A stretch of DNA of 64,000 nucleotides, taken from Candidatus Gastranaerophilales bacterium. Its GTDB lineage: Bacteria; Cyanobacteriota; Vampirovibrionia; Gastranaerophilales; Gastranaerophilaceae. The translations under genes and the position numbers were made by a program. The DNA lies in assembly GCA_944323135.1 (NCBI GenBank), contig CALURI010000010.1:1-64000 (forward strand), written 5' to 3'. The notes below the pieces were generated by a model. It ran no database searches. It saw only the letters and a program-made list of their open reading frames with translations, and was not told the origin of the DNA. Shown in pieces: positions 7,461-17,024 of this stretch. Positions within the stretch are counted from its first letter, which is position 1. Every line of letters starts with the position of its first letter.

Positions 7461-9176
7461 TTACATTCTTTCAGGAGCTGAAACAGCTAATATATCTTCC
7501 AAAGCATTATGTAAAACGGTTTTTACGCTCCATACAAGAGCTATTCTTGCTTTCATCATTTCGTTATCATCTGATATAACCCTATTTGCATTATAGAAAG
7601 AATGGAATTCACTTGCCAATTCTTGAACATATCTGCATATTGTATAAACTTGACGAGTTTCAGCAGAATTTTTGATAACAGATTTGTATTCTTCTAATTT
7701 TAGAATCAATTGTCTTGCGGTATCAATTGTCGGAAGAACTGTTTTTGCACTAAAATCATTTATCAAAGATTCAAATTCTGTTTCACTCATCGGAGCAGGT
7801 GTTTTTTCACCGGTTTCCGTATTAATTTTTTCTGATACAACATTTCTTAAAATTGAACAAGCTCTTGCATGAGCATATTGAACATAAAATACAGGATTTT
7901 CATCTGAATTTTTCTTAGCAAGTTCAATATCAAAATCAAGAGTTGTATCAATATTTCGCATAGACATCCAAAAACGTGTAGCATCAACACCAACTTCGTC
8001 AATCAAATCTTCAAGGGTAACCATATTTTTACGTTTACCCATTCTAACCTCATTACCGTCAATAACAAGGTTGACCAGTTGACCTAAAAGGACTTCCAAT
8101 TTATTAGGGTCATATCCTAGAGCTTCAATTGAAGCTTTAACACGGGCAACATAACCATGATGATCAGCTCCCCAGATATTAATCATTCTGTCAAACCCAC
8201 GTTCCAATTTATCAATATGATAAGCGATATCTGCAGTAAGATATGTATTTGCCCCGTCAGCTTTTTTTATAACTCTGTCTTGATCATCACCGTAGTCCGA
8301 TGATTTGAACCAATCCGCGCCATCTTGTTTGTATATTTTACCGCTATTTTTTAATTTATTAACACATTCCTCAACTTTTCCAGATTTATGTAGAGAAAGT
8401 TCAGAATAAAAATTATCAAAGTGAACTTTGAATTTATCCAACAAATCACGTTGAACTTTTTCTTCGTATTCTTTTGCAAAATCACAAAGTTCTTGAATAT
8501 TATCAGGCAAACCGTTATGAGTTTCCAAATATTTCTTTGCAACAGGAATTAAATAATCTCCGGGATAATAATTTTTTCTTTCAATTTCATCAGACGGAAA
8601 ATCAACATCTTCGCCCAATTCTTGACGAATTCTTATTGCAAGAGAATTCCCTAATTTTTGAATTTGAGAACCTGCATCATTTATATAAAATTCTTGATAA
8701 ACATCGTGTCCGTAGAATTTCAAAAGATTCGCAAGAACAGATCCCATAGCTGCCCAACGGCCATGACCTATATGGAATGGTCCTGTCGGATTTGCTGAAA
8801 CATATTCTAATATAATTTTTTCGGTTTTAACATTTTGAGGTTTACCAAAATCCTTTTTATTTACAAAAATTTCTTCGACAAGATTAGAAAGAATTTTTTT
8901 ACCTGCTTTAAAATTTATAAAACCGCCAATAACTGAATATTCATTATCATCTTTATTTATATATTCCAAAATATTATTTGCTATAAGCGGAGGTGCAATT
9001 TTAGCAAACCTTGCAAGAGATGAAACGTTTACAGCATAATCGCCAAATTCCGTATTTTTAGGGCGTTCAGGTGACAACATACCTCTTTTATATTCAGACA
9101 TTGCACCTAATTTTTCATCTTTTAAAGCTTTTTCTATAGCGTTTTCAATTTCATTTATAAAATAATCTTTTATCAT
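7461..9176 (-). CDS. argS: Arginyl-tRNA synthetase
   Basis: Class I synthetase, 571 aa, charges tRNA-Arg. It has an N-terminal Add-1-like domain and the HIGH motif at 135-138 (SANPTGPFHIGHGR). The KMSKS-equivalent region is MGKRKNMVTLEDL, with the lysine-rich variant common in ArgRS, and a DALR anticodon-binding domain ends in SAPERM. The start at 9176 is chosen because AGGAG lies 7 nt upstream; the frame extends 16 codons further with no ribosome site. Two tRNA-Arg genes lie elsewhere in the window. Confidence 0.96.
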   Translation of the reverse strand: MIKDYFINEIENAIEKALKDEKLGAMSEYKRGMLSPERPKNTEFGDYAVNVSSLARFAKIAPPLIANNILEYINKDDNEYSVIGGFINFKAGKKILSNLVEEIFVNKKDFGKPQNVKTEKIILEYVSANPTGPFHIGHGRWAAMGSVLANLLKFYGHDVYQEFYINDAGSQIQKLGNSLAIRIRQELGEDVDFPSDEIERKNYYPGDYLIPVAKKYLETHNGLPDNIQELCDFAKEYEEKVQRDLLDKFKVHFDNFYSELSLHKSGKVEECVNKLKNSGKIYKQDGADWFKSSDYGDDQDRVIKKADGANTYLTADIAYHIDKLERGFDRMINIWGADHHGYVARVKASIEALGYDPNKLEVLLGQLVNLVIDGNEVRMGKRKNMVTLEDLIDEVGVDATRFWMSMRNIDTTLDFDIELAKKNSDENPVFYVQYAHARACSILRNVVSEKINTETGEKTPAPMSETEFESLINDFSAKTVLPTIDTARQLILKLEEYKSVIKNSAETRQVYTICRYVQELASEFHSFYNANRVISDDNEMMKARIALVWSVKTVLHNALEDILAVSAPERM

Positions 9177-9250
9177 ATTTCTCTCCTGCAGACTTAATAA
9201 TATCACAAACAATTTTTTATTCAAAGATATTTTAAAGCCTGCAAAAAAGA

Positions 9251-10678
9251 CTAAAAGTTATAATCTCTTCCGCCGTTTTCTATTTTTAGTAAATCTTCAG
9301 CAACTTTAGATTTAACGCACTGAGGACATTCTAATATTTTGACTTCTTTATCAATCAATGCTTCACCGACTTTTTTAGTTTCATCAGATGCATAATCTTC
9401 TAAATATTCTTTCAAAGTCAAAATTGCATTCGGGTGACAGAAATTATGAATTTGTTTTTCTTTGCAAATTTCCATGAATCTGTCGCCGGTTCTTCCGTTA
9501 CGATAACAGGCTGTACAAAAACTTGGCAAATAACCGAGTTCCATAAGCCACCTTATAACCTCATCAAGAGGGCGCCTGTCTGACACATCAAATTGTGCTG
9601 AATCATCTTTTTCAGGCATAGGATTAAAATATCCTCCAACACTTGTTTTAGATCCGCCGGAAATTTGAGAAATTCCAAGTTCCAATACACGTTTTCTGCA
9701 TTCGGCACTTTCTCTTGTTGAAACAATCATGCCTGTATAAGGAACTGCAATTCTAATACAAGCAACAATTTTAGCAAATGTATCATCATCAATTCCATTA
9801 TCAAATGTTTCAGGATCAATATCATCAGCTCTGCGAATTCTTGGAACACTAATTGTATGAGGTCCGACTCCAAACACAGCCTCTAAATGTTCTGCATGCA
9901 TTAATAATCCAGCAAATTCATAACGGTATAATTCAAGACCGAATAAAACACCTAAACCTACATCATCAATACCGCCTTGCATAGCTCTATCCATTGCTTC
10001 GGTATGATATTTATAATTGTGTTTAGGCCCTGTCGGATGGAGTTTTTCATAACTTTCTTTGTTATAAGTTTCCTGAAACAGAATATATGTACCGATACCT
10101 GCTTCGTGCAATTTTCTGTAATTTTCAACTGTAGTAGCCGCAATATTAACATTGACACGTCTTATTGAACCATTTTTATGCTTAATACCATAAATTGTCT
10201 TAATAGATTCCAAAATATATTCCAAAGGGTTATTAACGGGATCTTCGCCGGCTTCTATCGCTAAACGTTTGTGCCCCATATCCTGTAAAGCTATAACTTC
10301 ATTTTTAATTTCTTCTTGAGTTAATTTTCTGCGGGGAATATGTTTGTTTTTCGCATGGTATGGGCAATAAACACAGCCATTCACACAATAATTAGACAAA
10401 TACAGAGGAGCAAAAAGAACAATCCTGTTACCGTAATAATCCAATTTAATTTTTTTTGCCAACTCAAATATTTCTTTATTCTTATCAGGATTATCACACG
10501 CCAATAGAACAGATGCCTCTCTATGAGTTAAACCTTTTCCTAATTTCGCCTTTTCTAAAATTTTATCAATTAATTCCAAATTATTTTTATTTTCATCGGC
10601 ATATTTTAGCGTATCAAGAATTTCTTCATGTGAAATAAATTCATCTGCATTATTTGACTTTGGATTATACATACTCAT
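9251..10678 (-). CDS. hydG: [FeFe]-hydrogenase maturase HydG (tyrosine lyase)
   Basis: Radical SAM enzyme that cleaves tyrosine to supply CO and cyanide ligands for the hydrogenase H-cluster. The SAM cluster motif CX3CX2C is at C98, C102 and C105. The C-terminal CX2CX22C of HydG is exact (C388, C391, C414), which separates it from ThiH. Length 475 aa is typical. GGGGAG lies just before the ATG. The gene implies an [FeFe]-hydrogenase elsewhere and an anaerobic, hydrogen-evolving metabolism. HydE and HydF are not neighbours. An extra CPQC pair near the C-terminus is outside the known cluster motifs. Confidence 0.95.
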   Translation of the reverse strand: MSMYNPKSNNADEFISHEEILDTLKYADENKNNLELIDKILEKAKLGKGLTHREASVLLACDNPDKNKEIFELAKKIKLDYYGNRIVLFAPLYLSNYCVNGCVYCPYHAKNKHIPRRKLTQEEIKNEVIALQDMGHKRLAIEAGEDPVNNPLEYILESIKTIYGIKHKNGSIRRVNVNIAATTVENYRKLHEAGIGTYILFQETYNKESYEKLHPTGPKHNYKYHTEAMDRAMQGGIDDVGLGVLFGLELYRYEFAGLLMHAEHLEAVFGVGPHTISVPRIRRADDIDPETFDNGIDDDTFAKIVACIRIAVPYTGMIVSTRESAECRKRVLELGISQISGGSKTSVGGYFNPMPEKDDSAQFDVSDRRPLDEVIRWLMELGYLPSFCTACYRNGRTGDRFMEICKEKQIHNFCHPNAILTLKEYLEDYASDETKKVGEALIDKEVKILECPQCVKSKVAEDLLKIENGGRDYNF

Positions 10679-10756
10679 TTTCTCCCCTTATCAAAATCAT
10701 AATACAGCCATAAAAAATAAAAGTAAAGAAAAGATTGTTAAAAACAAGAAATAAAA

Positions 10757-10784
10757 AAAAAGAAGCCGCAAAAGACTTCTTTTT
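10757..10784 (-). terminator. Terminator-like hairpin, bidirectional
   Basis: Stem AAAAAGAAG/CTTCTTTTT with a 10-nt loop, just after the end of the 213-aa gene on the minus strand. Moderate strength. Confidence 0.65.
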
Positions 10785-10823
10785 CTATTTACTTAAATTT
10801 CTAAAAATTAATCAATATTAAAA

Positions 10824-11465
10824 CTATTTAATTTGTTTTTTATCAAAATCAGGACCTATTTGATTAATATCTTTACAATTTTGTTGATTTAACACAGTAC
10901 CCTTTGTAAATAAATCATAGTTAAAATTAACAATTGAATTTCCAAACGGAATTGCTAAACTAGGAAATAACTGCCCTTCATGTGGTACTCCAGCAGGTGC
11001 AACATCAAAATCTTTTGAATTACTAATATTTATTTTTTCTGCAACTAAAACTCCATTAAATAAATAAGCGCCATCACCTTTTGAATTAGTAACAGTTAAT
11101 TCATCACCTTCTAATTCTTTTTTATTAGCTGAATCAACTGGGCGACCATTAGAATGACTATCTAAAGTAACTCTTGAGATATTTGAATTATCAATATTTA
11201 ACTTATCAGAGTATATTGTACCAAAAACTCTTAAATTACCAGTTTTAAAGTTTTTTAATGATGTTTTTGTTGCATAATTATTGTCATAAGATGGATTATT
11301 AGCTTCAATAACTGCTTTATTTTCTTTTTTTTGAGGAGAAGTCCAAATTGTAACCCCATTATTCAAATCAATTTTTACTTTATCGCCATCTTTTTTTAAG
11401 CTGCTAACTTGAGATGGCTTATAAGTAATACCATAAGCAACTTTTAAATCTTTTTCATTCCCCAT
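10824..11465 (-). CDS. Unknown beta-rich protein of 213 aa
   Basis: AGGGGG lies 5 nt before the ATG. There is no signal peptide. The middle (about 70-150) alternates short strand-like units ending in Asn/Asp-Ser turns (NLRVFGTIYSDKLNIDNS; VLVAEKINISNSKDF), which suggests a small parallel beta-helix or polymer-forming fold like bactofilins. I cannot assign a family. The C-terminal 30 residues are polar with one Cys. It stands alone between mnmA and hydG, with 158 bp of featureless DNA upstream and a hairpin downstream. Confidence 0.65.
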   Translation of the reverse strand: MGNEKDLKVAYGITYKPSQVSSLKKDGDKVKIDLNNGVTIWTSPQKKENKAVIEANNPSYDNNYATKTSLKNFKTGNLRVFGTIYSDKLNIDNSNISRVTLDSHSNGRPVDSANKKELEGDELTVTNSKGDGAYLFNGVLVAEKINISNSKDFDVAPAGVPHEGQLFPSLAIPFGNSIVNFNYDLFTKGTVLNQQNCKDINQIGPDFDKKQIK

Positions 11466-11623
11466 GTTATCCCCCTGTTCTTTTGATATAATAATAAAAA
11501 AAATCTATCCTTAAAAATTGCTTATTATAAAAAATAAAACAGCAATATAAGTAAAATACGCAAGCTAATCAAGGAATTCCAAGTTAACAAAACTTAATAC
11601 ACATAAAAATTAATGTAAATCCC

Positions 11624-12670
11624 CTAAATTCTTACAACAAACCCGCCGCCAATTAAGTGCTTATCTTCAATATCATAAATAACACCTGACTGACCGTTTG
11701 TCACAGAATTGACAGGTTCATAAAAATCAATATCGGCAAAATCCTCAAAAAGTCTTACATGAGCCTTTTTATGTTCCATATTATAACGAATTTTAACCCA
11801 AGCATCAAATTCTTTTTTTTCTGTCGGATATGTCAAATTCAAATTGGTTATTTTTAAATTTTTCTTATAATTATCTTCTTCCCTGCCAACATATACAATA
11901 TTTTTTCCCGGATCTATATCTATTACATACAAAGGATAAGGTGCTGCAATTCCAATTCCTTTACGCTGTCCTATTGTATATTGATAACAACCGTTATGCA
12001 CTCCCCACTTTTTGCCGGTCAAAATATCAATAAAATCACCTTTATTTTCTCCTAACTTTTCAGATAAGAATTTTTTTGCTGTCATAGGCTTTTGAATAAA
12101 ACAAATATCCTGACTTTCTTTGGAATCTTTTGGAGGCAAATCAAATTCCTCTGCAATCTTTTTTACCTCAGACTTTTCATAATGATATAGAGGAAATATT
12201 GTCTTTGACAACTGTTTTTGACCTAAACGATAAAGAAAATATAACTGATCCTTATGTTCATCCTTTGCAGGATAAAGTTTATATACTCCATTAACACATC
12301 TAATGTCTGCATAATGACCTGTTGCAAAAACATCTGCTTTTAATTCATTAATCGCATAATCAAAAAGCACACCCCATTTTATAAACTGATTACAAACAAT
12401 ACATGGGTTTGGAGTTTTTCCGGACTTGTAAGAATTTATGAAATAATCGATAATTTTAGAGCTAAATTCATCTGTCACATCACAAACATAATGTTCAATA
12501 CCAAGTTTATCCGCTACTCGTTTGGCATTAGCTACAACAGAATCAGATGATTTTACCATCTTACCTGTCAATCCTATTACTTCATACCCCTGCTGCTGTA
12601 AAAGAAGTGCCGTTACAGAACTGTCAACTCCACCGCTTAAAGCAACAACCGCTTTACCATTTGTATTCAT
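11624..12670 (-). CDS. mnmA: tRNA-uridine 2-sulfurtransferase MnmA
   Basis: Thiolates U34 at the wobble position of Lys, Glu and Gln tRNAs using sulfur from a cysteine desulfurase. PP-loop SGGVDS at 12-17. Nucleophilic Cys93 in TPNPCIVCN and the second catalytic Cys in SQDICFI. TIGQRKGIGI is also typical. Length 348 aa is normal. No ribosome site is present; TATAAT ends 6 nt before the ATG, so the mRNA is predicted to be leaderless. It is divergent from glmU. NifS in this window could be a sulfur donor, which is inference. Confidence 0.96.
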   Translation of the reverse strand: MNTNGKAVVALSGGVDSSVTALLLQQQGYEVIGLTGKMVKSSDSVVANAKRVADKLGIEHYVCDVTDEFSSKIIDYFINSYKSGKTPNPCIVCNQFIKWGVLFDYAINELKADVFATGHYADIRCVNGVYKLYPAKDEHKDQLYFLYRLGQKQLSKTIFPLYHYEKSEVKKIAEEFDLPPKDSKESQDICFIQKPMTAKKFLSEKLGENKGDFIDILTGKKWGVHNGCYQYTIGQRKGIGIAAPYPLYVIDIDPGKNIVYVGREEDNYKKNLKITNLNLTYPTEKKEFDAWVKIRYNMEHKKAHVRLFEDFADIDFYEPVNSVTNGQSGVIYDIEDKHLIGGGFVVRI

Positions 12671-12676
12671 AAATCA

Positions 12677-12682
12677 ATTATA
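12677..12682 (-). promoter_or_regulatory. -10 box of mnmA, leaderless type
   Basis: TATAAT on the minus strand, followed by 6 nt (TGATTT) and then the mnmA ATG. Transcription would start at or next to the start codon. Confidence 0.65.
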
Positions 12683-12726
12683 ACTTAAATATTTTTTATA
12701 GTAAAATAAAACTAAAGGAGAGATAT

Positions 12727-14007
12727 ATGAATAAAGAAATTAAAGCAGTAATTCTTGCAGCAGGCAAAGGCACAAGAATGAAATCAAATACACCAAAAGT
12801 TTTGCATAAAATATTTGAAAAGCCATTACTTGGCTATGTTTTAGATAATGTAAAAAATATAGTAAATGAATCTTTTGTAATAGTAGGGCACCACGCAGAA
12901 GAAGTTACAGAATATGTTGAAAAAAACTACGAATCTGCAAAAACAGTTCTTCAATCACCGCAACTCGGCACAGGTCATGCGGTATCAATGGTTTGTCCTG
13001 CATTAGAAAATTTTGACGGACAAGTAATTATATTATGCGGTGATACCCCGTTAATTACAGAAGAAACTTTGGGAAAATTTATAAACTTTCATAACTTTAA
13101 TAGTTCAGACTTAACAGTTATGAGCACAATCTTTGAAAATCCGACAAATTACGGAAGGATTATAAGAGAAGTAGATAATTCACTAAAATGTATTGTTGAA
13201 GAAAAAGATGCAACATTTGATCAAAAAGCAGTAAAAGAAGTTAACGCAGGAATTTATTGTCTTAACTGGGGAAAAATCAAACCCGCTTTTTCTCAATTAA
13301 CAAGCAATAACGCACAAGGTGAATATTATTTAACAGACATAATCGCTTGGGGTAAAAAGAATAATCTTAATGTTAACGCATATATCTTAGAAAACAGTGA
13401 CGAAATTTACGGTATTAATTCTCGCGCAAACTTAGCAACTGCGACAAAAATAATGAATGAAAGAAAATTAAATTCATTAATGGATAATGGTGTAACAATT
13501 GTAGATCCTTCATCTACATGGATTTCAGAAGATACAGAAATCGGAGCTGATACAATAATTTATCCGTCGACTTATATTGAAGGGAAAAATAAAATCGGTA
13601 AAAACTGCAAAATCGGACCTTGCGCACATCTTAGGGGTGATGTTGAAATAGATGACAATTGCAAAATCGGAAATTTTGTAGAAGTTAAAAAGGCAAAAAT
13701 AGGTCATAACACAAATGCAGGGCACTTAAGCTACATCGGGGACAGTGAATTGGGCTCTAACATAAATATTGGAGCTGGAACAATCACCGCTAATTATGAT
13801 CCGATTACAAAAACAAAAAGTAAAACAATATTAAAAGACAATGTAAAAATCGGTTCAAACACAGTACTTGTAGCCCCAGTAGAAATAGGAGAAGGTACAA
13901 ATATCGGAGCCGGAAGCGTTATCACTAAAAACATTGGCGAATGGGCACTTGGTATTACAAGAGCACCGTTAAGAATTCTCGAAAACTGGGTTAAAAAGAA
14001 AATATAA
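12727..14007 (+). CDS. glmU: Bifunctional UDP-GlcNAc pyrophosphorylase / GlcN-1-P acetyltransferase
   Basis: Makes UDP-GlcNAc for peptidoglycan and envelope glycans. The N-terminal nucleotidyltransferase has LAAGKGTRMKSNTPKVLH. The C-terminal left-handed beta-helix has many hexapeptide units (IGKNCKIGP, IGNFVEVKKAKIG, NIGAGTITANYD). At 426 aa it is slightly short for the family, losing only the tail. AAAGGAG lies upstream of the ATG, in contrast to divergent mnmA. It works downstream of GlmS (57436 region). Confidence 0.96.
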   Translation: MNKEIKAVILAAGKGTRMKSNTPKVLHKIFEKPLLGYVLDNVKNIVNESFVIVGHHAEEVTEYVEKNYESAKTVLQSPQLGTGHAVSMVCPALENFDGQVIILCGDTPLITEETLGKFINFHNFNSSDLTVMSTIFENPTNYGRIIREVDNSLKCIVEEKDATFDQKAVKEVNAGIYCLNWGKIKPAFSQLTSNNAQGEYYLTDIIAWGKKNNLNVNAYILENSDEIYGINSRANLATATKIMNERKLNSLMDNGVTIVDPSSTWISEDTEIGADTIIYPSTYIEGKNKIGKNCKIGPCAHLRGDVEIDDNCKIGNFVEVKKAKIGHNTNAGHLSYIGDSELGSNINIGAGTITANYDPITKTKSKTILKDNVKIGSNTVLVAPVEIGEGTNIGAGSVITKNIGEWALGITRAPLRILENWVKKKI

Positions 14008-14040
14008 TTCTATTATAAAAATAATAGATAAAAGATTTTT

Positions 14041-14063
14041 AAGACGGGAATTTAACCCGTCTT
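14041..14063 (+). terminator. Terminator after glmU
   Basis: AAGACGGG, a 7-nt loop, CCCGTCTT. Preceded by an A/T-rich run and followed by ATTTAT. Confidence 0.75.
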
Positions 14064-14071
14064 ATTTATGC

Positions 14072-14077
14072 TAAAAT
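14072..14077 (+). promoter_or_regulatory. -10 box of the MFS gene, leaderless type
   Basis: TAAAAT, then 6 nt (TTAGCT), then the ATG at 14084. No ribosome site lies between. Confidence 0.65.
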
Positions 14078-14083
14078 TTAGCT

Positions 14084-15478
14084 ATGACAACCAAAGAAAT
14101 CAAATGGACAATGTTTGTAATCACGGCAATCGGTAATTTTATCGCAATGCTTGATTCTACAACCGTAAATTTGGCACTTTACCCAATGTCAGTTGATTTA
14201 CACGTTACTATGGGACAAATCCAATGGGTAATGATTGCATATATGCTTGTACTAACCGTATTTTTGCCATTTTTTGGAAAACTAGGTGACATTTTCCCTA
14301 AAAATAAACTATATTCTACAGGGTTTTCTATGTTTGCAATCGGAGCTTTATTAAATACAACAGCACAAAGCTTTGCCCTTTTAATAGCATACAGATGTAT
14401 TGAAGCTCTTGGTGCATCAATAATGCTTTCTAATGCTCAAGCTATAATTACAACTATTTTTAAAAATGAGCGAAGAGGAAAAGCTCTCGGATTAAACGGC
14501 TGTCTTGTCGCAATAGGCGGAATGAGCGGACCTGCTCTTGGCGGAATTTTACTTAACTACTTTGGCTGGCATTCCGTATTTATTCCTTGTATTCCAATTG
14601 CTTTTGCAGGCGCATATTATGCATACAAAGTTTTACCGCATCACGAAAAAAATGACAGAAAGAATTTCAAATTCGATTACAAAGGATTTCTATATTTTAC
14701 AATAAGCTTATTTGCTCTGCTTCTTGCAATATCAGAAGGGCACAGCTGGGGTTGGAATTCTGTTAAAATAATAATTTTAGGGCTTATAACACTAATATTC
14801 GGTGTACTTTTTTACGTCAGAGATCATCATATAAACTACCCGCTTATTGATTTTTCATTGTTTAAAGTCAGAACTTTTACTTTCGGGAACCTCGGTGTAA
14901 TGACATCATATATGGCAATGTACACAAACAGTATATTGCTGCCTTTTTTCCTTCAAGAAATATTAAAATATAATCCGCTTATAACAGGACTTTTAATCTT
15001 GCCTTATTCTCTAACACTTTCATTTATTGCACCTGTTGCAGGAAGATTATCAGGGAAATACGGAAGCAGATATTTAACTCTAGCAGGTCCGGCAGTTTAT
15101 TGTATAGCACTTTTAATGTTTACTCTTTATGATAAAAATGTTGCTATGTGGCAAATAGTTGTAGCATCTGGAATTATGGGAATCGGAAACGGACTATTTC
15201 AGTCACCTTCAAATAACGCTATTATGACATGCGTTGAACACGGGCATGTTGGTCTGGCATCAGGAATTCTCGCACTTTCAAGGAATATGGGAAATATTTT
15301 AGGAGTCGCAGTTACAATCACATTATTTGAAACATTCCGAAATATATTTCTTGAAGCAGGAAATATCTATGATACTGCTTTTTTAGCAGCATACCGAACA
15401 ACAATGTGTTTTGGGATATTTTTTGGGTTATGCTGTCTGACGTTTGCGTTTATTGCTTATAAAAAAGAAAAAACTTAG
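14084..15478 (+). CDS. MFS multidrug exporter, DHA2 (14-TM, EmrB/QacA-like)
   Basis: Proton-driven export across the inner membrane. The hydrophobic profile fits about 14 segments. The first helix carries LDSTTVNLAL, which matches the LDxTxVNVAL motif of the DHA2 family, and the loop FGKLGDIFPKNKLY matches MFS motif A. ALGGILLNYFGWHSVF matches motif C (antiporter). Length 464 aa is normal. No EmrA-type membrane-fusion partner or TolC is adjacent, so it probably acts alone. The substrate cannot be read from sequence. Confidence 0.9.
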   Translation: MTTKEIKWTMFVITAIGNFIAMLDSTTVNLALYPMSVDLHVTMGQIQWVMIAYMLVLTVFLPFFGKLGDIFPKNKLYSTGFSMFAIGALLNTTAQSFALLIAYRCIEALGASIMLSNAQAIITTIFKNERRGKALGLNGCLVAIGGMSGPALGGILLNYFGWHSVFIPCIPIAFAGAYYAYKVLPHHEKNDRKNFKFDYKGFLYFTISLFALLLAISEGHSWGWNSVKIIILGLITLIFGVLFYVRDHHINYPLIDFSLFKVRTFTFGNLGVMTSYMAMYTNSILLPFFLQEILKYNPLITGLLILPYSLTLSFIAPVAGRLSGKYGSRYLTLAGPAVYCIALLMFTLYDKNVAMWQIVVASGIMGIGNGLFQSPSNNAIMTCVEHGHVGLASGILALSRNMGNILGVAVTITLFETFRNIFLEAGNIYDTAFLAAYRTTMCFGIFFGLCCLTFAFIAYKKEKT

Positions 15479-15560
15479 TTTATGTAAACATTGTAAATAA
15501 AATATTAGCCAAAATTTTAATTTTGAAGTATTATAAAAGTAACAAAGGGGATTTATAATC

Positions 15561-16637
15561 GTGGAAAAATTTGCAAATAATGATATGACAATAGGGATAC
15601 CTCGCGGAATGTCCTTTTATCACAATTACCCATTTTATTACGGATTTTTTACAGATCTCGGAATAAAAATAGTGTTATCAGATGTAACAACTAAACAGAC
15701 AATGTCAAAAGGTTCATCTCTTGTCGTTACGGAAACTTGTTTACCCATAAAAGTATATATAGGACATGTTTTAAATTTAATTGATAAAGGAATAGACAAA
15801 ATATTTGTACCATCAATTCAATCAATTGCACCAAAAATTTATAACTGCTCAAAAATCAGAGGCTTGCCTGACTTGGTCAGAAATGTTGTAAAAAAAGATT
15901 TTACACTGATTGAAGCTACTTTAGATAAATCTGAAAAAAATCAAGGAATTTATGAATTTTTAAAAGAAACAGTAGCTCCATTCGGAATTACTGATATGGA
16001 ACGTATTAAAAAAGCCTCAAAAGCAGGCTGGAGAACTTATAATAACTTCCATATTATGTCAAAATCAGGCATGAGCTATAAAAAAGCTATGAATTATGCA
16101 CTGCAGGGCAAAGTTTTCATCGAAAACCAGACAAAAGAATATCCGATTTCAATTGGATTGATTTCTCACGGATATAATATTTTTGATGAAAGAGTTTCAA
16201 TGAAAATATTTGATAAACTAGAAAACATGGATGTAAAAGTATATTCATCACTCCAATTATCAAATGAACAGATGGACGATGGAATAAAAGCTCTCGGACA
16301 AGAAATGTATTGGGCAAATGAAAGAGAAATGACGGGTGCAGCAGGACACTACTTAAAAGATATAAAAATCGACGGTCTTATTACACTCACAGCATTTGGC
16401 TGCGGTCCTGATTCATTAATGATTGAAAGAATTACAAGACAAGCAAAACGTTTTAATAAACCTTTGTTAAACCTTACCGTTGATGAACAAACAGGTGAAG
16501 CAGGATTTATAACTCGTTTGGAAGCATTTGTTGATATGTTATTCCGTAAAAAACGCGCAAAAATTATCAACAAAATCGAAATAAACGGAGAAAATTCATA
16601 TATTCCAAACACAAACTACATTGAAACTAAACAATAA
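15561..16637 (+). CDS. Acyl-CoA dehydratase activase-related protein (DUF2229-like)
   Basis: Resembles the C-terminal DUF2229 part of activases that feed electrons to 2-hydroxyacyl-CoA dehydratases and benzoyl-CoA reductases. Visible features are IGIPRGMSFYHNYPFYYGFF near the start, SLVVTETCLPIKV and LTAFGCGPDSLM with conserved cysteines, and a C-terminal DEQTGEAGFITRLEAF. It is a stand-alone protein of 358 aa without the ASKHA ATPase half. The GTG start is supported by AAAGGGGA upstream; an ATG eight codons in is the alternative. The role is uncertain because no dehydratase is nearby. Confidence 0.75.
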   Translation: MEKFANNDMTIGIPRGMSFYHNYPFYYGFFTDLGIKIVLSDVTTKQTMSKGSSLVVTETCLPIKVYIGHVLNLIDKGIDKIFVPSIQSIAPKIYNCSKIRGLPDLVRNVVKKDFTLIEATLDKSEKNQGIYEFLKETVAPFGITDMERIKKASKAGWRTYNNFHIMSKSGMSYKKAMNYALQGKVFIENQTKEYPISIGLISHGYNIFDERVSMKIFDKLENMDVKVYSSLQLSNEQMDDGIKALGQEMYWANEREMTGAAGHYLKDIKIDGLITLTAFGCGPDSLMIERITRQAKRFNKPLLNLTVDEQTGEAGFITRLEAFVDMLFRKKRAKIINKIEINGENSYIPNTNYIETKQ

Positions 16638-16654
16638 AAAATTAATAACAAAAA

Positions 16655-16680
16655 AAAGAGGTTATTAAGTTAACCTCTTT
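16655..16680 (+). terminator. Bidirectional terminator between convergent genes
   Basis: AAAGAGGTTA, a 6-nt loop, TAACCTCTTT with A and T runs on both sides. It serves the gene ending at 16637 and rpsU ending at 16700. Confidence 0.88.
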
Positions 16681-16699
16681 TTTTTATATATAAATCTGA

Positions 16700-16873
16700 C
16701 TAAACTTTTCTTTTTCTAGCAGCTTCAGATTTGCGTTTTCTTTTTACGCTTGGTTTTTCATATCTTTCACGTTTTTTAACTTCTGAAAGGATACCGGCTT
16801 TTTGAATTTTTTTCTTGAAACGTCTAAGAGCGCTTTCAATTGATTCATTTTCGCCAACTTTAACTTCTGCCAT
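16700..16873 (-). CDS. rpsU: 30S ribosomal protein bS21
   Basis: 57 aa, strongly basic: [18 protein letters not shown], then [17 protein letters not shown], then a tail of Lys/Arg repeats ([13 protein letters not shown]). This is the bS21 pattern, a protein on the 30S platform near the anti-Shine-Dalgarno helix. AAAGGTGG lies upstream of the ATG. It is divergent from pilin-like gene 1 and shares a terminator with the gene on its other side. Confidence 0.95.
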   Translation of the reverse strand: MAEVKVGENESIESALRRFKKKIQKAGILSEVKKRERYEKPSVKRKRKSEAARKRKV

Positions 16874-16961
16874 TTATATTTTCACCACCTTTATGGTCTT
16901 TTAGTACAATATATATTTATTATAAACAAAATAAAAATAAATTCAAGCCTTTACAAACATC

Positions 16962-16990
16962 TTGACAAAAATCAAAATATAATAAATAAT
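16962..16990 (+). promoter_or_regulatory. Promoter of pilin-like gene 1
   Basis: TTGACA, a 17-bp spacer, AATAAT. The same TTGACA-17-AATAAT arrangement occurs before pilin-like gene 2. The 5' UTR of about 28 nt contains AAGGAGG. Confidence 0.6.
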
Positions 16991-17024
16991 AAATACAGAG
17001 ATTTATATAAAAGGAGGCAATATT

